Positions 1 to 7,000 of a stretch of 10,370 nt of DNA are shown one piece after another (the stretch's first letter is position 1; each line of letters starts with the position of its first letter). The stretch spans positions 1 to 10,370 of the forward strand of contig JAJBWA010000136.1 of the NCBI GenBank assembly GCA_031935845.1, in the 5' to 3' direction. This DNA is from UBA9732 sp031935845 (GTDB lineage Bacteria; Spirochaetota; Spirochaetia; Sphaerochaetales; Sphaerochaetaceae). The position numbers and the translations under genes are program-made. Under the pieces are notes generated by a model. It ran no database searches, was not told the DNA's origin, and worked only from the letters and a program-made list of their open reading frames with translations.

Positions 1-2
1 AC

Positions 3-866
3 ATCGAAGAGCTCAAGCAATACAGCCGCGTATATGAGGACAAGAATCTTATAAAGATAATACCGAATCCTGACGAGGAGCCGCTGGCCCTGAGCGTCTA
101 TGAGAGCCTTGCACTCAACATGAGTGTGGAGATGCTCCTGAAGAACTCGGAGTTCAGGACCCCGCATCTGGCTTCGGGTCTGCGCAAGATAGCCATGGGA
201 ATGCAGAACTATGCTCCCAAGGTGAGCGGCAACATCATGTCCATAGCAGACCAGATAGAAGCAGAGGTCGGCTCGGGAAACACGCGGCAGAACGAGATAC
301 TCGAGGTCCTCATCGATGCATGGGTCTCCGGACGGATCGTCAGGATCACCCATCTCCATAAAGCCGGAGGGCAGGGAGAACCGGTTGAGGAAGAGACCGA
401 GCTTGCTCCCTATTTCATCGGCTTCGTGGAAACGGAGAAAGGCCGCAATCCCGTGACCGTCACCGGAAGGCTGCGCCACACCACCGAAATCATGACGCTG
501 GACATCTCCCAGATCAGAAGCGTGGCCATTCTGAACGAGACATATACCATTCCCGACAACCTCAAGGCTTTCAGGCGTATGGAAAGTCCTGCAGAACCGG
601 AATACGTGGTGGACACCATTCCGCTGGTCATGCTTGTGCGGCAGAAGAGTGCCCTGAATTCGTTCGACACTCTCTCACATGGCAGGATCGATACGCAGAA
701 GCAGCCTGACGGGACCAGGATCTGCCGCTTCGAGGCCGAGAACTCGATAGAGCTGATACTGCGCATCATCCAGTGCGGAGATGCGGTGGAAATCCTGGAA
801 CCGGCAAGCTTCAGGAACAAGTTCAGGGATTACCTGGAGAACATCCTCAGGATCTACAGAAAATGA
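3..866 (+). CDS. WYL-like transcriptional regulator, 5' end outside window
   Basis: The reading frame is open from the left edge, so the ATG at 120 is internal; 287 residues are visible and the N-terminal part, expected to carry the DNA-binding winged helix-turn-helix, is missing. What is seen fits the PafC/YafY architecture. There is a helical linker, then a WYL-like beta domain at about nt 297-540 (APYFIGFVE, ending LDISQIRSVAIL where the family has an RLDRI-S-V segment). A C-terminal WCX-like region follows at about nt 610-860, ending in the typical GDAVEILEPASFRNKFRDYL pattern. Family knowledge: WYL domains bind a ligand or nucleic acid and control an attached HTH. Oddity: the Trp-Tyr-Leu signature is not readable; PVTVTG stands at that place. 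The stop overlaps the murQ start (ATGA), so it probably regulates, and is co-expressed with, the sugar-salvage genes (inference). Fold assignment is fairly sure, ligand unknown. Confidence 0.72.
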   Translation: MEELKQYSRVYEDKNLIKIIPNPDEEPLALSVYESLALNMSVEMLLKNSEFRTPHLASGLRKIAMGMQNYAPKVSGNIMSIADQIEAEVGSGNTRQNEILEVLIDAWVSGRIVRITHLHKAGGQGEPVEEETELAPYFIGFVETEKGRNPVTVTGRLRHTTEIMTLDISQIRSVAILNETYTIPDNLKAFRRMESPAEPEYVVDTIPLVMLVRQKSALNSFDTLSHGRIDTQKQPDGTRICRFEAENSIELILRIIQCGDAVEILEPASFRNKFRDYLENILRIYRK

Positions 867-1756
867 GCACGACAGAAAGAATGACTACGGAGACGCGCAA
901 CACCGCGTCCGAAGACCTCGACCGCATGAGTTCACTCGAGATCGTCACCGTGATGAACAACGAGGACTCGAAGATTCCGGGAGCCGTAAGGGCTCAGCTC
1001 GGGAACATCGCAAAAGCCGTGGACCTCTGTGTGGAGGCCTTGGAAAAAGGCGGCAGGATCGTCTACATGGGCGCCGGCACGAGCGGAAGGCTCGGAGCCG
1101 TAGATGCTGCCGAGTGTCCTCCGACTTTCGGCGTCCCGTCGGAAACCGTAGTCGGTCTTGTTGCCGGCGGGCAGCAGTTCGAGATCAGCCTGACCGATGA
1201 CAGGGAAGACAGTCCCGAATGCGGGAAGGCAGACCTGGAGGGAATCGGACTCTGCAGCAAGGACATCGTCGTGGGCATTGCCGCAAGCGGCCGCACCCCA
1301 TATGTAATCGGAGGTCTGGAGTATGCCCGCGGACTTGGCTGCAGGACTGTTTCGATAGCCTGTAATGCCGATTCTGCCATAGGAAAACTCACTGATGTTG
1401 CAATTGAGGTCATTGTTGGTTCTGAAGTACTTACCGGGTCCACGAGACTCAAGGCCGGCACCAGCCAGAAGATGGTGCTCAACATGATCTCCACCGCCAG
1501 CATGGTGCGCTTCGGCAAATGCTACAGGAACCTGATGGTGGATGTGGTCCAGACAAACGAGAAGCTTGTCACAAGGGCACAGACCATACTGATGGAAGCA
1601 ACGGGCATTTCAAGAGAAGAAGCAGTTGCGTCTCTTGAGAAGGCCGGCGGCAACGTCAAGCGTGCCATCGTCATGGTTCTGGCCGGATGCTCCGCACAGG
1701 AGGCAGATTCCCGCCTTGCAAAGGCAAAGGGTCATGTCAGAGAGGCAATCGCATGA
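863..1756 (+). CDS. murQ: N-acetylmuramic acid 6-phosphate etherase MurQ
   Basis: Cytoplasmic lyase-type etherase that splits the D-lactyl ether of MurNAc-6-phosphate, giving GlcNAc-6-phosphate and D-lactate, in cell-wall sugar recycling. The product is 297 residues, close to E. coli MurQ (298). Visible landmarks are the SIS-domain phosphate loop GAGTSGR (about residues 70-76), DAAECPPTFG with Glu84 matching the catalytic Glu83 of E. coli, Glu115 in REDSPE matching Glu114, ASGRTPYV (141-148), and the GCKR-family signature GSEVLTGSTRLKAGT (186-200). A helical UBA-like tail follows from about 248. The start at 863 was chosen because it gives family length and forms ATGA with the upstream stop; an ATG at 881 is possible. 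A weak AGGA ribosome site lies at 849-852. The codons at about 1380-1435 are unusually T-ending but the protein is intact. Identity is near certain. Confidence 0.97.
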   Translation: MSTTERMTTETRNTASEDLDRMSSLEIVTVMNNEDSKIPGAVRAQLGNIAKAVDLCVEALEKGGRIVYMGAGTSGRLGAVDAAECPPTFGVPSETVVGLVAGGQQFEISLTDDREDSPECGKADLEGIGLCSKDIVVGIAASGRTPYVIGGLEYARGLGCRTVSIACNADSAIGKLTDVAIEVIVGSEVLTGSTRLKAGTSQKMVLNMISTASMVRFGKCYRNLMVDVVQTNEKLVTRAQTILMEATGISREEAVASLEKAGGNVKRAIVMVLAGCSAQEADSRLAKAKGHVREAIA

Positions 1757-2655
1757 AGACTCCGGAATTCGTCTGCGGCATTGACGGCGGAGGAACCAGA
1801 ACCACAGTGGTCTGCCGTACAGCCGGCGGACATGAAGTCGGCCGCAGGGAATTCGGACCTCTGAACCTGAACAGCATCGGTGAGGACGCCTTCAGGAAAA
1901 ACCTTGAGGAAATAATCGGATACGTAAGCAGCCTCGGAACATGCCGTGCGCTGTGCCTTGGGGCATCCGGCATCACGAATCCGGATGTTCGCAGGGTGGC
2001 GGAGAGTGTGCTGTCAAGTTCGGCTTTCCCCTACAGGATAATCGGAGACCATGAGACGGCACATACCGGCGCCCTGGGAGGAAAGGAAGGAATAATACTT
2101 ATCTCCGGCACCGGATCCGTCTGCTACGGACGGACAGCGGACGGACGGAGTACCTTCACCGGGGGCTGGGGTCATCTGATGGGAGATTCCGGCAGCGGCT
2201 ACGGGCTGGGCCGCGATGCACTGATTGCCGTTTCCAAGGTTTTTGACGGCTATGGCCGGAAGACCGTACTCAAGGAGCTGCTTGCGGAAGACATCGGTCT
2301 TGATTCAGAGCAGAAGATCATCTCCTACGTCTATTCCAATGACAAAAGCGCTGTTGCGGCACTCTCTCCGATTGTGGACAGGGCATGCCGTCTGGGAGAC
2401 GATGTTGCCGTAGACATCGTGAAGGCCAACGCCATGTCGCTTGTGGATATCGTCACTGCTGCCGCGGCAAGACTCGGACTGGAAAGGTGCAGCGTTGCCC
2501 TCCTTGGAGGTCTGCTTGCACATGAGACCTGCCTGAAGCAGGAATTCCTCCGGATGCTGAATGAAAAGGCCCCCGGACTCAGATGCGTGGCACCGCTTCA
2601 TGACGCCGCAGAAGGTGCGGTCATGGAAGCTCTGTCCCTGGAGCGTTCTTTATGA
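1753..2655 (+). CDS. BadF/BadG-family amino-sugar kinase (MurNAc/GlcNAc kinase, MurK-like)
   Basis: A 300-residue ASKHA-fold kinase resembling bacterial MurK and mammalian GlcNAc kinase. The ATP-phosphate-1 loop is GIDGGGTRT (9-17, with Asp11). A probable catalytic Asp99 lies in IIGDHETA, the phosphate-2 loop is ISGTGS (117-122), then GGWGHLMGDSGSGYGLG (137-153) and an adenosine-type LLGGLL (250-255). Family knowledge: these enzymes phosphorylate N-acetylated hexosamines with ATP, and clostridial MurK acts on both MurNAc and GlcNAc. Placed directly after murQ and before a transporter, it most likely makes MurNAc-6-phosphate for MurQ (inference). A GlcNAc or glucosamine substrate is the alternative. 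The start at 1753 overlaps the murQ stop as ATGA and has AGAGG at 1741-1745; the longer open frame back to 1687 lies inside murQ and was rejected. The cofactor and acetyl-sugar fold are sure; the exact sugar is not. Confidence 0.88.
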   Translation: MKTPEFVCGIDGGGTRTTVVCRTAGGHEVGRREFGPLNLNSIGEDAFRKNLEEIIGYVSSLGTCRALCLGASGITNPDVRRVAESVLSSSAFPYRIIGDHETAHTGALGGKEGIILISGTGSVCYGRTADGRSTFTGGWGHLMGDSGSGYGLGRDALIAVSKVFDGYGRKTVLKELLAEDIGLDSEQKIISYVYSNDKSAVAALSPIVDRACRLGDDVAVDIVKANAMSLVDIVTAAAARLGLERCSVALLGGLLAHETCLKQEFLRMLNEKAPGLRCVAPLHDAAEGAVMEALSLERSL

Positions 2656-3860
2656 AGAAAGCCTATCCCTGGCTGATCCTGGCCAGCTGCTGCCTTCTGC
2701 AGGGTGCAGGGCTGGGAATAGTCAGCAACTGCGCCGGAGTGTTCTTTGTTCCCGTAATGGAGGAATTCGGATGCTCCATGTCGGCAATATCGTTGCATGT
2801 CACGTTCAACAACGTCTTCCAGTGCATAGGAACCCTCTTTGTCGCAAAGGTGATCAGGAAGTACAGGGTCAGGTATCTGATTCCTGCTGCCGGCCTGATA
2901 GTGGGACTTGCCCAGATTTCGCTTGCCTTCTCCCATTCGCTCCTGCAGTGGTACATCTGCGCCGTGATCCAGGGATTCTTCATCGTCTACGTCACCGGAA
3001 TAATCATCCCCCTGGCAATCTCCAACTGGTTTACCGAGCGTGCGGGGTTCGCCCTGGGCATGACCGCCATGTCGGCAGGTCTTGCAGGGGCCCTGATGAG
3101 CGCACTTTTCGGTACCCTGATAACGAATGCATCATGGCGGGTAGCCATCCTCGTGTCAGGAATTGCCATTCTCGTCATGACCGTTCCCACATCCTGGTTC
3201 TTCATGGCTCTTGAACCCAAGGAGAAAGGCTGCGTCCCGTTCGGAGGAGAGAAGAAGGTTCCGGAGGAAGAGGTCCATGGCCACGGCAGGATAAGGATCG
3301 ACATCAGGGTGATCTCCATCGTGATGATCGCCTCCTGTGCCTCGTTCTCCACCATATTCAACAACCACTTTCCCGCTTTCGGGCAGATGACCGGGGTGGT
3401 ACTTGTGGCGCCTGCCATACTGCTTTCCATCAACATGTTCGGCAACATGGGATTCAAGATCGGATTCGGTTCGCTGAATGACTACATCGGAGCAAAGAGG
3501 ACCACGCTGGTCAGCTTCCTCATTCTCGGATGCTCGTGCTTCATGCTCATTTACGGCAACGACCTGCTTATCTGCATTGCGGCATTCATGTTCGGAGTGA
3601 ACTCTCTCATCGCCACAGCACAGGGACCGCTGCTTGCCAAGGATGTCTGGCGCAAAAGCGAGTATCCCATGGCCCTTCAGATAGTCCAGATATCCGTAAG
3701 GCTCTCGTACGCCGTCTTCTCATATGTCGAGGGTGCGTTGTTCGACCTGTGGGGAAGATACACGCCGCTGCTGTGGCTTCAGGTGTTGTCTGTAGGCGTG
3801 GGAGTGCTGTTCGTGTTCCTGCTCTATGCCGGCCGCAGGAAGAGAGCGGGAATACATTAG
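2652..3860 (+). CDS. MFS transporter, candidate MurNAc/muropeptide-sugar importer
   Basis: A 402-residue inner-membrane protein with twelve predicted helices, about residues 7-30, 44-64, 75-94, 97-121, 132-156, 162-186, 218-240, 247-272, 284-301, 303-322, 340-363 and 370-393. A charged cytoplasmic loop at 187-217 separates the two halves, the standard MFS layout. The helix 8-9 loop has the MFS motif A form GSLNDYIGAKRT; the matching helix 2-3 loop (FVAKVIRKYRVRY) is degenerate. NWFTERAGFALGM (125-137) recalls oxalate/formate-antiporter-like MFS proteins. The substrate cannot be read from sequence. Location downstream of murQ and the kinase, with an ATGA overlap and GGAG at 2640-2643, suggests import of an unphosphorylated peptidoglycan sugar (inference). 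It is too short and too unlike AmpG to be called that. The TAG stop lies at the edge of a 9-bp repeat array. Confidence 0.86.
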   Translation: MKKAYPWLILASCCLLQGAGLGIVSNCAGVFFVPVMEEFGCSMSAISLHVTFNNVFQCIGTLFVAKVIRKYRVRYLIPAAGLIVGLAQISLAFSHSLLQWYICAVIQGFFIVYVTGIIIPLAISNWFTERAGFALGMTAMSAGLAGALMSALFGTLITNASWRVAILVSGIAILVMTVPTSWFFMALEPKEKGCVPFGGEKKVPEEEVHGHGRIRIDIRVISIVMIASCASFSTIFNNHFPAFGQMTGVVLVAPAILLSINMFGNMGFKIGFGSLNDYIGAKRTTLVSFLILGCSCFMLIYGNDLLICIAAFMFGVNSLIATAQGPLLAKDVWRKSEYPMALQIVQISVRLSYAVFSYVEGALFDLWGRYTPLLWLQVLSVGVGVLFVFLLYAGRRKRAGIH

Positions 3861-3913
3861 AGACATTTGAGTCATTTGAGTCATTGGCGTCATTAGAGAG
3901 ATTAGAGACATTG
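3851..3913 (+). repeat. 9-bp tandem repeat array, about six units, starting on a stop codon
   Basis: Contiguous 9-mers from 3860 read GAGACATTT, GAGTCATTT, GAGTCATTG, GCGTCATTA, GAGAGATTA and GAGACATTG, consensus GAG(A/T)CATT(N). A degenerate unit AATACATTA at 3851-3859 lies inside the end of the transporter gene. The TAG at 3858-3860 that ends the transporter sits at a unit boundary. The unit is three codons long, so copy-number change keeps frame; in the transporter frame it reads (Arg/Ser)-His-(Leu/Trp/stop). I read it as a short minisatellite, not as protein. Confidence 0.85.
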
Positions 3914-3943
3914 GAGCCAAACGTTGAGAATTGAGGCAGAGTG

Positions 3944-3979
3944 AAGCGGTCATGGAGCCAAAGGGCCGCTTGTCTTCTT
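3944..3979 (+). terminator. Possible weak intrinsic terminator after the sugar-salvage unit
   Basis: AAGCGG (3944-3949) and CCGCTT (3966-3971) form a 6-bp stem around a 16-nt loop, followed by GTCTTCTTTTCTTG, a T-rich but broken tract. The loop includes the second copy of a 10-bp direct repeat TGGAGCCAAA (3912-3921 and 3953-3962). The large loop and interrupted T-run make it a weak candidate, but its position between the two units is right. Confidence 0.33.
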
Positions 3980-3996
3980 TTCTTGCCCTCCAATCT

Positions 3997-4035
3997 GTTT
4001 CCAGTTCCCCGAAATTCTGCTACATTTATAAGTAC
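3997..4035 (+). promoter_or_regulatory. Candidate promoter for dnaE-yggT-recG
   Basis: An AT-rich island in the otherwise GC-rich 200-bp gap. TACATT (4021-4026) or TATAAG (4027-4032, five of six to TATAAT) could serve as a -10 box; GTTTCC (3997-4002) lies 18 bp before the former, while no good -35 precedes the latter. It is placed 30-40 bases before the dnaE start. The call rests on position and AT content more than on consensus. Confidence 0.3.
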
Positions 4036-4051
4036 TCGGATATATACCAGC

Positions 4052-4060
4052 GGGAGCTAT
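4052..4060 (+). promoter_or_regulatory. Ribosome binding site deciding the dnaE start
   Basis: GGGAG at 4052-4056 precedes the ATG at 4061 by 4 nt, short but usable. It supports starting DnaE at MTEFVHLHNHT, where alignable family sequence begins, instead of the in-frame GTG at 3941, whose 40 extra codons run through the hairpin and promoter region. Confidence 0.65.
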
Positions 4061-7000
4061 ATGACGGAATTCGTACATCTGCACAACCATACCGATTTCT
4101 CTCTCCTTGACGGTGCTGCATCCATCTCCAGGTATGTGGCAAAGGCCAAGGAATACGGGATGAAGGCTCTTGCCATCACCGACCACGGCAACATGTTCGG
4201 TTGTCTTGATTTCTACGACGCCTGCAAGAAGGCGGGAATCCAGCCCATCCCGGGGTGCGAGTTCTACATCAACCCGGAAGGCCGTGCGCTCAAGGACGCA
4301 GGCAACCACTATTACCACCTGATCCTGCTGGCGATGAACGACAAGGGCTACCACAACCTGATGGAGCTCAACAGCATCGGATTCCTCGAGGGCTTCTACT
4401 ACAAGCCCAGGATCGACAACGAGGTTCTGGCGCAGCACAGCGAGGGCCTGATCTGCACGTCTGCATGTCTTGCGGGAGAGATTCCGCAGAAGCTGCTTGC
4501 CGGCAACATCGAGGGTGCCTACGAGGTTGCAAGGTGGTACAAGAACCTGTTCGGCGACCGCTACTACATCGAGATCCAGAACCATTTCATCCCCGAGGAG
4601 ATCCAGGTGCTTCCGCAGCTGGTCAAGCTTGCGCGGGACCTGGACATCAAGCTGGTGGCCACCAACGACATCCACTATATCGACAAGGCCGATGCAAATG
4701 CGCACGATATCCTGATGTGCATAGGTACCGGCGCCAAGAAGTCGGACACCAACAGGATGCATTTCGATACCGAGGAGTTCTACATGAAGAGTCCGGACGA
4801 GATGGCCGAGCTGTTCTCCTCCTATCCAGATGCAATCTCCAACACGGTGGAGCTTGCCGAGCGGTGCGTCTTCGACATCGCATTTCCCGGCCCGCTGCTT
4901 CCGAGCGTCGATGTCCCGCCTCAGTACAAGGATACCAAGGAATACCTGACGGCGCTTTCATGGGAAGGCCTCAGACGCCGCTATCCGGGCTATGAGAACG
5001 ATCCTGAGAAGAAGAAGGTCCTGGAGGATAGGCTCAACTACGAGCTGGGCGTCATCCTCAAGATGGGACTCGACGGCTACTACCTGATTGTGCGCGACTA
5101 CATCTACTGGGCAAAGACTCATGACATCCCCGTAGGTGCCGGGCGTGGCTCCGGAGCCGGTTCAATGGTCGCTTACTGTGTTGACATCACAAACGTTGAC
5201 CCGATCTCCCACGACCTGCTGTTCGAAAGGTTCCTCAATCCCGAGCGTGTCTCCCTTCCTGATTTCGACATAGACTTCTGTTTCGAAGGCAGGCAGGCCG
5301 TCATCGACTATGTCACCGAGCATTACGGGCTGGACAGGGTAGGCCAGATAGCCACATTCGGAACGCTGAAGGCCAAGGCTGTGGTCAAGGATGTGGCCAG
5401 GGTCCTGGACATTCCCTTTGACGAATCCAACCGCATCACCAAGTTCATACTCGATGTCCTTCCTGACGAGGCCAAGGCCGAGCATGTCACATCTCTTCTC
5501 GAGTGGTCCATCAGGGTCTCTCCCGAGCTACAGGAAACGAGGGCCCGCGGAGGCGTCTATGAGGAACTTTTCGATGTCTCCCTGCGTCTGGAGAACCTTT
5601 CCAGGCACGTGTCCACACACGCGTGCGGTGTGGTCATCGGCCAAACTCCGCTGAAGAACTATGTCCCGCTCTACAAGGATCCCAAGTCCGGCGGCATCTC
5701 CACCCAGTACACCATGAACAACCTGGAGCGCTGCGGTCTGGTCAAGATGGACTTCCTGGGTCTCAAGACCCTGACTCTGATACGCAACACGGAGCGCCTG
5801 ATCCGCAAGACAGAGCCGGATTTCGACATCGAGAACGTAAAGTACGACGACAAGGAGACATTCGAGATGCTTTCCCGGGGAGACAGCAAGATGGTCTTCC
5901 AGCTTGAAAGCCCGGGAATGTCCAAGAACCTCAAGCTGCTCGAGCCGACAAGGTTCGACGAGCTTGACGCCATGGTTTCCCTGTATCGTCCGGGCCCCAT
6001 GGAATACATACCACGCTACATCGACTCCAAGCAGGGCAGGATTCCCATCCAGTATCCGGATCCGTCTCTTGAGAACCTCCTCAAGCCTACATACGGCGTC
6101 ATAGTCTACCAGGAGCAGGTCATGCGTGTTGCGCAGATCATTGCAGGCTTCACGCTGGGCGAAGCAGATACCCTGCGCAAGATCATGGGAAAGAAGAAGG
6201 TCAAGGAGATGCCGGCCCAGCGCGAGAAGTTCATCAAGGGCGCCATGGCCCTGGGCCATACCGAAGAGCATGCTGCCGACATCTTCCACATGCTTGAGCC
6301 GTTTGCAAAGTACGGCTTCAACAAGAGCCACAGCGTGTGCTACACGCTACTTGCATACAGGACCGCCTATCTCAAGTGCCACTACAGGGCCGAGTTCCTT
6401 GCGGCAAACCTCACCAACGAAATCGGGTCGGGTGACAAGTACAAGGAATACCTCGATTACGTGAAGTCCCAGAACATCGAGATCCTGCCTCCGAACATCA
6501 ACGATTCGGATGTCTACTTCACGGTAGTGAACGGCAAGCTGATCTACGGTCTTGCCGGAATCAAGGGAGTGGGTGCCACAACGGTCCAGAGCATCCTTGA
6601 CGAGAGGGCCGCCAACGGTCCGTACAAGGACTTCCTGGATTTCGCACGGCGCAGTGATCCCAAGGTCCTGAATTCCGGCGTCCTTGAAGGACTGATCAAC
6701 TCCGGAACGTTCGACTGCTTCGGTTACAACAGGCCCACGCTGCTTGCCAACTACGAGATGGCCATAAAGTCCGTCAAGGAGGACAAGGACGCCCAGATGA
6801 TGGGTCAGAACCTCCTGTTCGGTGCAGACGATGTCGAGGCCAACACCTTCGAGATGAAGGTCCAGCCGGACTACGATTTCCTGGAAAAGCTGGAAATAGA
6901 GAAAAACTATCTGGGTTTCTACGTTTCAGGCCATCCTCTGGATTCCTACAGGACATTGTGGGAGAACTGCGTGAAGCTGGATCTGTCAAAGCCGGAGAGA

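Noticed and set aside
1687..1752. Upstream extension of the kinase frame inside murQ
   Set aside because: The ATG at 1753 gives the ASKHA loop within the first 17 residues, a good AGAGG site and an ATGA junction; the extension has a basic, non-homologous sequence.
3851..3913. CRISPR array
   Set aside because: The repeats are 9 bp and directly adjacent, with no spacers and no cas genes.
3530..3934. Open frame of 134 codons across the transporter end and the repeat array
   Set aside because: Out of frame with the clear MFS gene. The Glu-Ser/Thr-Leu tail is only the 9-bp repeat read as codons, and the minus-strand Ser-Asn-Asp version has the same origin.
3941..4060. Extended dnaE N-terminus from a GTG at 3941
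   Set aside because: The 40 added residues show no family similarity and run through the hairpin and promoter-like region; the ATG at 4061 has GGGAG before it and begins the conserved PHP sequence.
3950..4762. Long minus-strand open frame of 270 codons opposite dnaE
   Set aside because: It lies wholly antisense to unmistakable dnaE and upstream sequence, gives a low-complexity Val/Leu/Asp-rich product without motifs, and is explained by the GC-rich codon pattern of the + strand.
5528..6331. Minus-strand open frame of 267 codons inside dnaE
   Set aside because: Antisense shadow of the conserved polymerase core; no recognisable domain or ribosome site.
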